Part shown: positions 31,201 to 43,102 of the stretch, piece by piece | Layout of the letters: each line of letters begins with the position of its first letter | Numbering within the stretch: the first letter of the stretch is position 1 | Origin: Osmia lignaria lignaria | Lineage: Eukaryota; Arthropoda; Insecta; Hymenoptera; Megachilidae | Assembly (NCBI RefSeq): GCF_051020975.1 | Contig: NC_135041.1 | Span: 2,678,256 to 2,742,255 of the forward strand | Length of the DNA stretch: 64,000 bases | Direction: 5' to 3' | Made by a program: the position numbers and the translations under genes | Notes under the pieces: model-generated | Database searches by the model: none | The model's input: only the letters and a program-made list of their open reading frames with translations | Told to the model about the DNA's origin: nothing

Positions 31201-32248
31201 AGATTTACCTTTTTGTCCAATACGCGAGAAGCCTCCTAATGCCAAACATGAGAAACTACTCGTTACAGTTCAGGATAAGCAACGTTACATCATCCATTAC
31301 CGCAATCTTCAACAATGCTTAAATCGTGGCTTAAAAGTTTCTGTAATTCATCGCGTTTTAGAATTTGAACAATCTCCATGGCTTCGCGAATACATTAATT
31401 TAAACACGCAACTTAGAACTGTAGTTAAAAATGATTTTGAAAAGAACTTATTTAAATTAATGAATAATGCAGTCTTGGGTAAAACTATGGAGAACGTTAG
31501 AAATCATGTAGACGTTAAATTAGTTATAAAATCGGAAGGTAGATGCGGCGCCGAGCCCCTGATAGCAAAACCAAATTTTCATAGCAGATCAATATTTTCG
31601 GAACATTTGGTTGCAATAGAGATGCGAAAGTTGGAAATTAAATTTGGAAAACCCATTTATGTTGATATGTGTATTCTGGATATATCAAAAACATGTTTGT
31701 ACGAATTCCATCATGATCATGTTTGGTCGAAATTTAAACATCTTTGTAAAATATTATACACAGACACAGACCGTCTTATATACGAACTGGAATGTGATGA
31801 CATATACGATGTAATGAAACGCGATATACATCGGTTTGACACGAGCGACTATACCGAGGACAATGTTTACAGTATGCCACGAGTAAATAAAAAAGTACCG
31901 GGATTAATGAAGGATGAAAATAATGGGTGTATAATGATTGAGTTTGTCGGACTTCGGTCGAAAATGTATGCTTTGCGCGTAAAGGGCAAACGGGACACGA
32001 AAAAAGTGAAGGGTGTCAAAAGTAACGTAATTAGGAAAACTATTTCCTTTGATGATTATATACGTTGCTTGTATGATCGTTTAGAAGTGCATCGTGAACA
32101 GAGATGTATTCGTTCAAAATTGCACAATGCATATTCTATATGTGAAGAAAAGAAGGTGCTTAGTCTTTACGATGATAAACGATTCATAATTCCACAATCC
32201 ACAAGAAGATTGCCTTGGGAACATTATAAAATAAATAATTATTCGTAA
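28286..32248 (+). pseudogene. Protein-primed DNA polymerase B, broken
   Basis: Family B polymerase that would replicate the element from protein-primed ends. It has an N-terminal region with two related Cys-x-x-Cys segments (MQCNQCIELIDERLQ and VQCNQCIDLMIERLQ-like), a zinc-finger-like CLHYF-EEKLLKH block split by an intron (29669-29749, 81 nt), Exo I YADFECLL (about 29905), Exo II FHNLSEYDAHF (about 30325), Exo III YSDLYLKTDVLLLAD (about 30780), motif A YFDVNNLYGWAM (about 31085) and motif C YTDTDR (about 31757). Lesions: an indel at the start, a 5-base insertion near 28620, TGA 30243-30245, TAG 30744-30746, a deletion of about 70 bases near 31128, and Ser to Arg in motif C. Confidence 0.88.
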
Positions 32249-32493
32249 AAACATAATTTATTCTTTGCTCCACGAGTAAAATATTATTAATTTCCAAGTA
32301 CCTTTATAAGCCTGTAGGGTTTCGAGAGAGACGTCTGACTCGGAGTTCTTACAAACCTTGCAAATTGATGCGAGTCGTTCGACAGATTAATTTCAGAATA
32401 GTTAGAGTCGTTCGGCAGATTAATTTCAGAATTTGCAGCATGATACTGGAAGTGCCGAGTGTCTTCGAGTTTGGAGGGGGATGTTTTTCAGTG
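32249..32493. other. polB 3' flank and promoter half
   Basis: About 90% alike to 55477-55635 in Polinton C. It ends in GGAGGGGGATGTTTTTCAGTG, the upstream half of the small-gene promoter, cut off from its TATA box by the insertion at 32494. Confidence 0.65.
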
Positions 32494-33654
32494 TGTAACG
32501 ACCCAATGATAGGTACGTCACTGCACCGACGTATAGGGAAAGCGGTTCCCCAAGAAGGCGACTCGTATGAACGAAAATAGGGATTATAGGTTCGTGTGGT
32601 GTGCGGTTAAGGAGTGAAATCCAACATTAATGTATCAAACTAAAATTATTTTTTATTCAAGTAAGTAAACTAACTATGACTGTTCTGAGTATAACGATAG
32701 GTGCGGCTAGAATATGAAATACAATAAGAAATTATAATAGGTACGCCCTAGATAGTGAAATACAGTAGAAAATGTATGATTAATAGTTAGTAAGTAATAA
32801 TAACGCGACTTAATCTTCGAATACAGCCAACACTCTGTACAATTTGCCAAATTACACTAAGTACTGGAAACTATATTCCAGTGGCTTGTACGATACCTTC
32901 AGACACGAGCGGACTTTACCTACAGGTCGCCTGCTCAAGGAGCTCCGCTCCTCACTAGCTCTTTACACTTGAGTATGTGCCTCAGTATTTGCACGTGTTC
33001 AACACGTTGCGTACCATGAGTAGGGTGTCCACAGATCCGAACTCTCGTACGTCACCACTGAAAGAGAAGGACAAAGCTAATCTCGCGCTCTATAGTTGCC
33101 AAAGCAATTCAGCGCAAGCTTTCCTCTACTTCCAGAGTGCTGTCTGCATCTGACCAAAGTCAGGGAAGATCTAATCTGACTCTGCGTGGAACGCCTCTAT
33201 TTATAGTCAGATTCTGCTGACTTAGCGCTTTTTTTTATTATAGGGTTCCTCTAGATTTCTGGAATTCCCCATCACGTGACGGCCGAGCATCCCTGCTCCT
33301 TAATCTACGCGATCACCCTACTCTAGAATCTCACCCCACCGCGAGATCATCAGGGTTGCGCTGGCGCGTATGCATTTGTTTGTCGATCATCTATCGATAA
33401 TCGACTTACAGATCGACTTACCGACTAAACGTTTATCGACTTATTCAATTAGACTATGTTATCGATTAATGAAAATTATTTATTATAAGAAATATAATAT
33501 AATACAAATTAAACTAAATACTTTTTTTATAAACTTAACTAAATATAAAAAAAATTAAATTAACCATTTTGTACAAAATTTGAACTAAAAAATAAATTAT
33601 AATAATAAAAAAGTGAAACGAAAAAGTGCTGGGTCTTTTTAGCGGGACGTTACA
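32494..33654. mobile_element. Solo-LTR-like insertion in small-gene promoter
   Basis: 1161 bases, TGTAACGACCC at the left and GGGACGTTACA at the right, flanked by AGTG (32490-32493, 33655-33658). Removing it restores the GGAGGGGATGTTTT-CAGTGC-TTATAAA promoter seen at 55615-55643. No coding frame of note. LTR nature is inferred from the TG...CA ends and 4-bp duplication. Confidence 0.75.
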
Positions 33655-33658
33655 AGTG

Positions 33659-33668
33659 CTTTATAAAC
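33659..33668 (+). promoter_or_regulatory. TATA box of the small spliced gene in B
   Basis: CTTTATAAAC about 30 bases before the ATG at 33698, shared with 55634-55643, about 56795 and 57816. Confidence 0.6.
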
Positions 33669-33697
33669 GCATCACCGACGTGTTTTCGTTATTTACA

Positions 33698-34090
33698 ATG
33701 GCACGGAACTGTACATCACTACAGCTGGAGGCGTTGGAAGTATTTCTGCAAATAAGAGCGTAAGTAGTTTTTAACAATTACTCTTAGCGTGTTAGTTTTA
33801 TTTGTTTTTAATTAGTTGTTTTTTTGTTAAAAGTGGGCGCAATTGAAAAATTGGGGGTAGTCTACGTGGCGGACGTCGCAAGAGTTTGTCGGGAGCGGGC
33901 TACCAACCGGAGAAATCTGGATGAATTGTGGGTCGAAGGAGTGCGAAAGCATTTTGAGAACATCGACGTCTTCGACCTACGGTATCTATTCGGATACGAA
34001 ATTGATGTCAGTTGCTTGTCTGTTTTGATTTATTAGATTTGTGTATTAATATATGTTTTATTTTATCTGTTATAGCCGGATTGGTGGTAG
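33698..34090 (+). pseudogene. Small spliced gene, Polinton B copy
   Basis: Exon 1 33698-33759 (MARNCTSLQLEALEVFLQI), intron 33760-33833, exon 2 33834-34006 with FDLRYLFGYEID at the end, intron 34007-34075, exon 3 34076-34090 (PDWW stop). The three-exon layout matches 55685-56074, but the exons sum to 250 nt, one base out of frame, so this copy has an indel at the exon 1/2 boundary. The second donor is GTCAGT. A partial second copy of intron 2 and exon 3 follows at about 34150-34240. Confidence 0.6.
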
Positions 34091-34870
34091 TGATTTTCCG
34101 CCTTCCGCTCGCCGCCACGAATTCCTGCATGAACTCGCCCGCCACGATGATGTAAGTTGCTTGTCTGTTTTGATTTATTAGATTTATTAGATTCGCGTAT
34201 TACTGCATATTTTATTTTATCTGTTATAGCCGGATTAGTGATCCTCCTCCTTCCGCTCGCCCTTATTATATATCTTGAAAGATGTTCACGGCATCTGTGG
34301 TCCTCTTCTTGTCATCACACCGTGTGACGACTTCCGTTTTCTTTATAATACCTATATATAGTTTTCCGGTATATGTAAGCCATGCGTTTTTTTGTTCAAG
34401 TATGAGTTTAGTTTATTTTTGTGTTTCTTATATATATTTAGTTTAGTTTAGTCCTATAAGTTTTAAGTTCATCTTTAATAAAATACATTCTATCTATCAC
34501 ATCTTATTTTATTATTATCATATTATTATATATCTTATGTTATTTCGTTTTATTAGTATTATTATATTTTTATTTTAGTTTGTTTCCTTTCTTCTTTTGG
34601 AGGTTTTCTGGTTTTCAAATAAAAAAATATACAAAGGTATCGATGTAATTTATTTTTTGCCCCATCCTTCCTCCTACTCCTTTCATTTACGAAATTATAT
34701 CTAATTAAAAAATTACATCTTATGTCTTCCCGCGGCCGTTTCATCACTTTAATTTTCACCTAACAGTTTGCATGGCATTTTCTTATAATTGACGTAGTAA
34801 AATAAACACAATATAAAACTTAAAAATTATTTATTCATATAATCTTTATCATTTTACAAACATTTTAAAA
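34091..34870. other. No gene; AT-rich
   Basis: After a duplicated intron/exon 3 piece (34150-34240) the sequence is AT-rich with no supported frame. Confidence 0.4.
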
Positions 34871-34879
34871 TACAAATTA

Positions 34880-35064
34880 TTATATTATAGAACATTGTTC
34901 GCTCCTATTCATAAATTGTGAGGAGAATTAAATCCTAATCACTCAATGAAAACTATTTCCGTTTCGTTGTAGAAATTTCTGTGCTAAATAAACATCATGA
35001 TTTTCTACTCGTTGACCAGCTGTATCTTCTCGTCCGTGATATGATTGCTCTTCACCTTCTTCAT
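34880..35064 (-). pseudogene. Integrase, internally deleted
   Basis: Only two ends remain: the C-terminal part (34880-34995, like 59045-59165) and the N-terminal start (about 35010-35064, MKKVKSNHITDEKIQ-like). About 840 bases with the whole DDE core are missing; the join at about 35010 shares ACT on both sides. Confidence 0.75.
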
Positions 35065-35097
35065 GTTTGTAAACTATCATCATGCTTTACGAACGTG

Positions 35098-35570
35098 TCA
35101 ATTTATAATCAACCCGGCTTCTCGAAGTTCTTCGATTATAGAAACGATCTCGTTGTCACGCCCCGTATGACCTGCGGATTTCGAGGATACGAGAAGACGT
35201 AATCTATCGACGAGCTCGTTTGGGTCATTCCAGTGCACGTAATCCACCGTGTTATCGTTAGCCACCATATCGAACGGTATCAGATTACCTCCACGCCGTT
35301 CGCTTTTAAGCAATTTTGCAATGATATATTTATACTTGTAACCCTTGTTACTTTTCACAAGCCCCGATGAGATATGGCTGCGTCTATGAGCGTTCGACGA
35401 CTTTAATATTTCTGCGTACTTGTGTAAATCAGCATCGTTGAACAAGGTGTCATCAGGCATTCTCATAAATAGTAATTCGTACAAACCAGTTGTTCCTCTG
35501 TACCTCACTCCATTAATAATCACATTGACGTTTTTGTTTACGTGGAAAACTGAACTTCTAAGCATTAATT
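35098..35570 (-). pseudogene. DUF8207-like protein, C-terminal part
   Basis: Matches the last 150 residues of 10024-11100: VIINGVRYRGTTGLYELLFMR, KSSNAHRRSHISS and the same end. The N-terminal half is cut off at about 35570 by foreign sequence. Confidence 0.75.
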
Positions 35571-36838
35571 TGTTGTGTTACATACTAATAACCACCCCCC
35601 CCCCCCCCCCCCCCCCCGGTACAAACCTTTTTTTTCCACTCACCCATACATTAATCATTATATTATACTTATTAACTATTATTAACCAAGCTTTACATAT
35701 GCACTCACTGATGCTAGGTAACTCTGCCACATTATACTCACCTTTGTAAAGGGTACCACTGTAGATAGAGAACCCTGAGAGGAGCATCTAGAATTTTCTT
35801 ATGCATAATCAACATCCACTCCCATGCTCCTCAAGTAACGTCTGCCACTAATAAACTCATGTGCAGTATCTATAGCTGATGAGCTAGCATCAGAAGATGA
35901 CCAGCTCTAAGAACGCTGACGGCCGATAAGCCCATCAGTTACTTACCTCAGCATCCTTTTTAATACAAATAGAGGGCCCAGAGCCCAGTCTCAGTATTCC
36001 TACCAGAGCCGTTCATCTTGTGCACATCAAGCCTAAAAGGTAATCTACAGTAGTTCTCTACGAGTCTTTAACCCTAAAGGGTGATCTACCGCAGTTCTTC
36101 ACGAGTCTCACCATCTTGTAACTATATGTAAGCCGTTATATTTTATCAACTATCCATTATTGTACTCTGTGCATTTTATTTCGACCATACATCTCCACTT
36201 CCAATCCTACGTACGGAATCTCGCACACCCTAAATTATTTGCAACTATTATCATTCTTTAAATCGATTCCGATTATTTGCGGTACTCTACAATAAGGCCC
36301 GACGTACTTCAATTATTATTTTTATTATATCAACTACTCGATTCTTATTCGATTTCTATACTCTTCCATCTGCCTGGCAGCGCTGAAAGGAGTCGCTCCG
36401 ACTTTTACAGTCTAACCTGGCTGTGCTCGTAGGAGTCGCACCGGCCTCTATCGTCTGCCTGGCAACGCTCACAGGAGTCGCGCCGGCTTTCCACCCCGGA
36501 ACTGGTAGCGCTCCCAGGAGTCGAACCGTCGTCTGTACATCACCGTTATTGCACTATATTGTACGATGAGTAAGAATCGAGTAAGTAACTAAATGATTTA
36601 TGACTAATTCATTTTATTTACGATTTATTCTATTACACGTTGCGGTCTTTGTAGTTTAAGCGGACTAAGCGCCCCAATAAAAAGAAACGTCGCGGAGGAG
36701 TTAAGCACCGACCTCGAGCCGCCTTTAAACATCGCGTTCGCGAACTGATAGAAGAGTTGAACGCTCCGCCTCCAAGCTCGTCGTCCAACCCAGACGAGCC
36801 TTGTTACTCGCCGTTATCTGAAGCCCCGACCATCCGTC
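35570..36838. other. Segment replacing the middle of Polinton B
   Basis: Foreign sequence lies where A and C have the first half of the DUF8207-like gene, ATPase, RNase H-like gene and half of the capsid gene. It begins near TGTTACATACTAATAACC, has about 21 C in a row (35597-35617), and at 36365-36535 four degenerate units around CTGGCARCGCTS-AGGAGTCGC. A small spliced gene candidate is at its right end. No target duplication found, so deletion plus insertion is likely. Confidence 0.6.
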
Positions 36839-36870
36839 GTTTAATCGTTTTCAAGGATACGCAACAATGA
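36566..36870 (+). CDS. Candidate spliced basic protein (76 residues)
   Basis: Exon 1 36566-36580 (MSKNR), intron 36581-36654 (74 nt, donor GTAAGTAAC, acceptor TCTTTGTAG), exon 2 36655-36870; the exons make 231 nt in frame. The product is very basic at first (KRTKRPNKKKRRGG), then RELIEELNAPPPSSSSNPDE. The last 12 or so codons run into antisense capsid sequence, so the original C terminus is probably lost. It shares the tiny-first-exon layout of other small genes here but no clear sequence motif. Nucleic-acid binding would be a guess from charge. Confidence 0.45.
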
Positions 36871-37485
36871 AAGTGTGTGCCTTTCTTCGAGCGTGACATG
36901 TGGCATCCTCCACTGTACTTTGTATAGTTGCAGCGTGTATTTTGCACCATCTGTTCCAAAAACAGCGTTTTTGTCGTCTTGCGACCGAATCAGAATCAAT
37001 TCATGATGCGCATTAATTCGTTTGTAATCTTCACAGAAACCGAGCAGCATATTTAGAGGAATACAAAAGTCAAAGTAGCCTCCTGCATTGGGTATGTCTA
37101 TCTAGCCAGCGCTTTCAAGCATTTTTAATCTTGTCGATGTCAACGATACTCCACTTTTTATTATAGTTGTTATTCCAACGTTTTAACAACGATCGATCTC
37201 CACGCCGTTTAATTCATATCGAATTTCATCAAACATAAATGCTGCGCAATTCATTTCTAGTCCAACTGAAGTTCCTACAACATTGTCATCGTTGAGAATG
37301 AGTTTTCTTTCGACGTAAAGGTAACTCTCACTGGGAAACCTGTACAAATCTTGTTGAATGGGAATTCGCATTTCGTCATTGTTTCCGAACGTTGTGTTGG
37401 CGTATGGGTTGTAACTATGTAATTCGATCTTTGCAATTCGATCGTCAGAAATCGGTAAACTGGCAATGTTCAATGGATCCATCAT
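36839..37485 (-). pseudogene. Major capsid protein, N-terminal half
   Basis: Retains the native start (MMDPLNIASLPISDDRIAK, 37485) that is broken in Polinton A. Stops: TAA at 37183-37185 for Lys and TAG at 37102-37104 for Trp. The rest of the gene is replaced at about 36838. Confidence 0.85.
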
Positions 37486-37799
37486 TTTCGTTTCTTAATC
37501 ACAAAACCCAACGATTGCAGAAATTGTGCGTTTTTGTCGCTCAAATCTTGCGATGTGTTCAGTTTGGAGATATTGTCCTTACTAAATGATTGAAAAGAGT
37601 CATCACCGTTTAATACATGATTATGATTCCTGCAACCGTGATAATTGCTGCTGTAAGTACAATTTGTGCGTTTGTGATTGAAGTTCTGGTTCCATCTATT
37701 TTCTAACGATCCTTTTAGCAACTCGTTCAACGGGGTGCCCGATAATGCATTCGGCGGATTGTTGATCGGTTGAGTTTTAGCATCTGTGTACAACAGCAT
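37482..37799 (-). CDS. 105-residue Polinton protein, B copy
   Basis: Same length and ends as 8226-8543, with about ten substitutions. The TGA overlaps the capsid ATG in the same way. This full-length conservation across subfamilies argues that it is a real gene. Confidence 0.65.
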   Translation of the reverse strand: MLLYTDAKTQPINNPPNALSGTPLNELLKGSLENRWNQNFNHKRTNCTYSSNYHGCRNHNHVLNGDDSFQSFSKDNISKLNTSQDLSDKNAQFLQSLGFVIKKRK

Positions 37800-37984
37800 T
37801 ATTTCTAGTAATGTTTGGCATAAGTGCTGCTTGTTCTCTTGAAAGGCTATTAAATGAATGGATATTTAACGTATATTAAACGGTCGCATCGTCGGAGCGT
37901 TCGGCGATGTGCTCTTGCGATGTGTCCGATTTGGATATATTCCCTCTACTGAATGATTGTATAATTGTTATCGTTTTTTACATC

Positions 37985-38290
37985 TTTATCCTTACTGCAG
38001 CTGTTGCATCTGTCGTAGAATGTTCAGCATGCCGTTCCAGCCGTTCAGCGGGCCGTTCGAGCCGTTCAACGAGCCGTTCGAGCCGTTCGAGCCGTTCGAG
38101 CCATTCAATGAGCCGTTCGTGCTGTTCAACGGGCCGTTCGAGCCGTTCAAGCCGTTCGAGCCGTTCAACGGAAAGCCGTTCGAGCCGTTCAGCGGGCCGT
38201 TCGAGCCGTTCAACGGGCCGTTCGAGCCGTTCGAGCCGTTCAACGGAAAGCCGTTCGAGCCGTTCGCGGGCCGTTCGAGCCATACGAGCC
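37985..38290 (-). repeat. NGS-rich tandem repeats, B copy
   Basis: Shorter array of the same CGGCTCGAACGG-type units. Open on both strands for the same reason as at 7640-8034. Confidence 0.6.
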
Positions 38291-38324
38291 GTTCAACAGG
38301 CCATCGATTATGTTTATATTCATG

Positions 38325-39014
38325 TTATTTTTTACACCGCCTAATATGAAGCCTCACTGTCACTTCTTCTCCACGGAAATTTATCAGATTATCGTTTTGA
38401 TCGGTAATGCGTATAGTACGGTGATCAATGGCTCTCACGATAACTGGAAGATAAATGACGTTCGTAGGACTTTCCAAAATTTTATATCCTGGCGGCACGC
38501 GCGGTGAAAACTCGTGTATGGTATGAACTCATTGACCGTTGCTATACGCACCAGTTGTAATATTACATTCGATCCTCAGCACATTTACTTTCATAATATT
38601 TACGGGTATATCCGACTCGTGCCATTGTCCCGGCTGTAATATGCGATATGTAGAAAACCTGAGAAGCGATCCTATATTATTTGGTTTGGTAAAATCGATT
38701 GTATAATCACTATATATTTCACTTTTCAAAGTGCTGTTATTTGTACGAAATAAAATGATTTTTGTCTTGTCCATTATTTTCTCTTGCATGTATTTATTTA
38801 GCGCTTCGAGTTCGTACGAACCATCCGGTATCGTGATCTCACCATCGGCATCAAAGTAAAATTTATTATTTGTAAAGTCAACGTTCGGTATTGTGTTGAA
38901 AGCTTGAAAATCAACGAGTCCGAGTTCGTAATTATCATCCTTCAAGTCTATAGGTGGAAAGTAATCAGTGCTAAGCACAGAATTCTTTCCGCTTAATGTG
39001 AACGTCAACGACAT
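38325..39014 (-). pseudogene. Minor capsid (penton-like) protein, B copy
   Basis: Starts MSLTFTLSGKNSVLSTDYFP at 39014 and is open without the frameshift seen in A; it would end at 38325. The only lesion is the same in-frame TGA (38529-38531) after SNGQ as in both arms of A. Confidence 0.8.
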
Positions 39015-39051
39015 CTTTGCAACTGTAAAGACTATGTGCATCGAAACTGTT

Positions 39052-39400
39052 TTATACATTTCCAGCTAAAAAATGCAAGCAGAATTGTCCGCATACACTC
39101 GTATCGAATTTTTGATACTGCGTGTGATTGTATAAAATCGTTACATGGTTTCCGAAGTAGTTTATTAACTCTGTCGGTGGTCTCAGATTTCCAAAAGAAT
39201 CGAAATATTTAACACGATTACCCCGCTTTACGTAAGCTACCCAGTGTGTACCAGGACCTTCCAATTTATTCAAATTCATGATACCGCATTCGTTTATGAA
39301 CGATTTAGAATGTAAATTTGTACGCATGAAAACACCTCGAAAATATGGAAAGTTCAACTTTCGTGCAAAGTTATATAACGGTACATTTGTTATTGCGCCC
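39052..39400 (-). pseudogene. Adenain-like protease, B copy
   Basis: The catalytic region is continuous: GTHWVAY, YFDSFGNLRPP and SVCGQFCLHFL to the stop at 39052. The ATG used in A (MTNVQ) is ATA here and an upstream TAG lies in frame, so the native start is unclear; the first ATG left is at 39357. Confidence 0.75.
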
Positions 39401-39439
39401 TATGGAAGCGTTACAACTTGCCGAAGCGCTTCCTTTTTT

Positions 39440-39710
39440 TTTCTTTAATTCCTTTTCCCCGTTTATATGGTGCAAGTTAAAGTCCATGTCCTTCCATAAC
39501 ACGATTGTGCCGTTTCACTTCCTCCAATGTTTTCCGTGCTGCAGATGCATCGTTGACTGCCTTGGCGATACTTGCTGCACCGTCAGCCACCGTACCCAAA
39601 GCTGAAAGGCCTGCAAAAATAGGTACAAGTGCTGGAAGAAATCCCCCACGTTTTGCAACTGGAAGTTTGCGCGACTTTGTCTTCTTCTTGTTACTTTTCC
39701 GCGGTGCCAT
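39440..39710 (-). pseudogene. Core protein, B copy
   Basis: Same basic and hydrophobic layout as 6211-6555. A TAA at 39477-39479 in place of Tyr in GLYL stops it after 77 residues. Confidence 0.7.
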
Positions 39711-39975
39711 TACTTTCTTCTTTGGCTAACTCTTTGGCTAACAATATTCCAGCAACGCGCGCAGACAAAAGTATTTTCCAATCTGGTACGAATTCTTTTT
39801 CTGCTAATTCGAAGATCAAATGTGCATATCCACCTCGTACGACTATCGTATAGGAAGAGAAATTTTTTCCTGGGATGTTTGGGTTTATATAGCTAGAGAG
39901 AGAAGTTGCAAATTATGCAATACATTATGATTTATTAAAGTATAATTTGTAACATAATTCAATTTATTTTCTCTG

Positions 39976-42239
39976 TTAAGATGCTGTTGATGCAGCTGTT
40001 ATTATTGCATGAGTGTCTAAAGCTACTAATTCGCCATCTATGATTGAATTTCGATCGTAAATGTGGCTCTCTTTAATATACTGTACAACTTCCGAATGCT
40101 CTTTTACATCCCCGTATCCCCGAACTAATGTTACAAACTCTTTAAATTTTTGCTCCACCGAATACAGTGTATCGTATAATGCATTATGCATTTCAATTAT
40201 ACAATCATTTAAAATTACCATTTTCTCAAACGTTTTTCTTATCATACACATACATTTATCTTTGTTGAACAATTTAAGAACTTTTTCCCCATATAGCATG
40301 TAACCGTATATGTTACATATAAATATATATATATATATATATATTCGGCTCATTAGGGGCATACCCCTTAAACGACAACGATTCCCACTCGCTCGAGATG
40401 CGTGCGCATCGATCCCCACGCGGTATCGATCCCTACCTAGGATCGATCGAAGGAGGTCGATGCGGATCGATGATCCAACACTCTACGTTCGAAAGCGCTA
40501 GCGTTAAGACGCGAAATACGAGGGTCCGTTGGGCGAGAAACGGTACGCGAAGGCGAGTCAAACCGACTTGGTAAAATCGTCAAACTGCCGATTTACTGTC
40601 TTCGTGTATGCGCCTCAAACCGAGGAGTCGCGTGCACAAACTGAGCCGCGGCACTGCTACAAGGGATACCCGATCGCGAATAACCAAGGTTTCGTCGTAG
40701 TAGTCAGTTTAATGAATTTATAACATCCAAATTCTGTTACACTAAATCGGTTCACATCAACACCAGTGAAATACAAATTCCGTGAAGCAGTGCCGCGACT
40801 CAGTTTGTGACTCCTGGGTTTGTGGCACATGTGGCTCGTGTATCGCGTTTTATATATTCAAGACTATTATTTCAAAGATTCATGTAACAAATAGTATCAT
40901 CATCAAGGTCACTGTTGCTTAGAGACAGCGAAATCGTCGAGGTCACATAATCGTGCCCTGCCGAAACCTCTTAGTTGTTCTAAACAAGAGTGCCAAGATA
41001 GACAAATAACATAGTCTCGCCCAACGTAACAAATTACACCATTAGTTGCGTTAAATTGATAATTTCGGTTCTTGTCAGTCAAATTTCACAGACATCCAAT
41101 AGCAACCGCCGACAGTGCATGCCTACCCATTACTGGTGGCAAGTGTGCAATTGTCGTTCCGGCAAATATTCCATCTATTGTGTGTGAGAAAGCACGGTAC
41201 TGAACGAACCACTGAATCTGGAAAAGTCCAAGAGACCACGGAAGTGCCTCTGGACATTTTCTAGACATCACGGAACGCGAAGACTTTGTGCATATCAGCG
41301 ACGTGCGACTCTATCCCGCAAGGGCAAGATCTCTCGTCGTTCTGATAATCTCATATAGACACCAATTGGTTAGATTCTATTATTCCTCACAAGAACCGAG
41401 ATTAGTTCAATAGGTCGTTCAGCCAAGCATTGTCCTACGAGCCAGGAGTGGCGTCCGCGTTTTTCTTTAAAGCCTTTAACATTCGAGATAAATTGTTATA
41501 TATCTATATACAAGCCAGGAGTGGCGTTCGCGTTTTCTAAAGTTATTCGTATAAATTGTTATATATCTTTACACAAGCCAGGAGTGGCGTTCGCGGTTTC
41601 TAAATTAAAGAACATTGATTACAGTCGTAAAGGTTCCCGATTGTATAACTCTTCAGAAAATACATAAGCAGATTTTTTTACCAGATATCTATCGCTGTTT
41701 CTTGTCAGACAACCTGAAAATTCCCCGTTACCAGACGAATAAAAAAAAGTATAGTTAAAGAATTGTTACAAGCACTCCAAATTCAACACATACATCATTA
41801 AAGTTAATATTGTCGCGTGTATCTGTTGCATCTTCAAAGAAGCTGCGTATGTTGTCTGCTTCAGCTACAATCAGTGACCACGTTACTATGCTCAGCTCCA
41901 GCTGGTTGTTGCGGCTGTCCGATAATATGAGTTGGGGATAAAACTTGTTGCGGAATATATTTATTCCAATTTCCAAATGCTTGATACAAGAATCTGTCAA
42001 CGGATATTTTCGACCCAAAATCTGGCATGATCGCTGAGGTTTGATTCTAGAACAAATAAACACCATTTAAGCATGTTATTAGAACGAATAAATACCTTAT
42101 CCGAGCGTTAAATGAAATGTGTTTCGAACACTTACTTTACATCATCCTGATGTTTTGTTATTTTTTTGCGTGTCTCTTCTTCGATAGAACCTGGATGTTT
42201 CCTTCTGCAAAAAAACTCCTTCAAGCTTTGAGAATACAT
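39976..42239 (-). pseudogene. Unknown two-exon protein, B copy, LTR-split
   Basis: Exon 1 42136-42239, intron 42046-42135 (donor GTAAGTG, acceptor TTGTTCTAG), exon 2 from 42045 to 39976, interrupted by the insertion 40299-41770. Phase is the same as in Polinton A, and the Trp lost in A is present here (VTWSLIV). The conserved splice phase between subfamilies supports the gene model. Confidence 0.7.
40299..41770. mobile_element. Solo-LTR-like insertion in the unknown gene
   Basis: 1472 bases, TGTAACCGTATATG to AATTGTTACA, flanked by AGCA (40295-40298, 41771-41774). Contains an AT run (40320-40345) and three units of about 65 bases with CAAGCCAGGAGTGGCGTTCG (41440-41600). No supported gene. 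Confidence 0.75.
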
Positions 42240-42489
42240 ATTTCACTCTTCACAATACAATCTTGCGAACGATGCACTTGCGGTGATGGTCAATTTGGTT
42301 TTGCGTGTGCTTGAAACGTTAGCAAAACCCCTACCTTCTATAGTCACGAATTGCAACGTCAGATTTGCTGCGTCAACAAAAAACCTTATTTCAAAGAGGT
42401 AGAAAAAATTCCGCTTAAGGCGGGAGGGGTCTTGTGCCGTCCTCCGATAAGAAGAAATAGTTCAAGCTCATTTCTACTGGCGGCGATGC

Positions 42490-42865
42490 CAAAAATAGTT
42501 CAAGGTCATGGGGGTGGGGGGTCTCATAGGCGTCAAATTTCACATGGATGTCACATTTCTGCTAACGGTGACGCCAAAAATAGTTCTAGGTCATGGTGGG
42601 GGTGGGGGTCTCATAGGTGTCAAATTTCAGTTCAAGGTCATGAGGGTGGGGGGGGGGGGGTGTTATTCAATGTCATGGGGTGGGTGCCTCGTAGGTGTCA
42701 AATTTCAGTTCAAGGTTATGGGGGTGAGGTGGGGTGTTATTCAAGGTCGTGGGGTGTTACTCAAGGTCATGGGGTGAGGGCCTCGTAGGTGTCAAATTTC
42801 AGTTCAAGGTCATGGAGGTGAGGTGGGGTGTTATAGGTGACGCGAAAAATAGTTCAAGGTCAAAA
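42490..42865. repeat. Right subterminal repeats of Polinton B
   Basis: G-rich repeats with TCAAGGTCA at about 42505, 42632, 42761, 42804 and 42853, and single-base variants at about 42583, 42668, 42713 and 42741. Confidence 0.82.
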
Positions 42866-42870
42866 GGGTG

Positions 42871-43102
42871 CTAGGCCGGTTCTAATTCACTTGTATCAGC
42901 ATTTTTTTTGCTGACTCAACAGAAATTTGACACCCTCAGCAGAAATATCATACCCCCCACCCCCCTCCCCGTCCCAACAACCGAAGGTGTCAAATTTCAG
43001 TTCAAGGTGGGGGTAGGGGGTATCATATTTTTGCTGAGGGTGTCAAATTTCTGCTGAGTCAATAATAAAAATGCTGACGCAAGTGAGTTAGAACCGGCCT
43101 AG
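42871..43102. repeat. Terminal palindrome, right end of Polinton B
   Basis: CTAGGCCGGTTCTAATTCAC at the left and its inverse GAACCGGCCTAG at the right enclose arms of about 110 bases with TCAGCATTTTT and TTTGACACCCTCAGCA. It ends 10 bases from the terminus and could extrude as a cruciform or fold back as a single strand. Confidence 0.8.

Noticed and set aside
32494..33654. DNA transposon with inverted repeats instead of LTR
   Set aside because: The ends match for only 11 bases with one mismatch and the duplication is 4 bp, closer to a solo LTR; a DNA transposon is not fully excluded.
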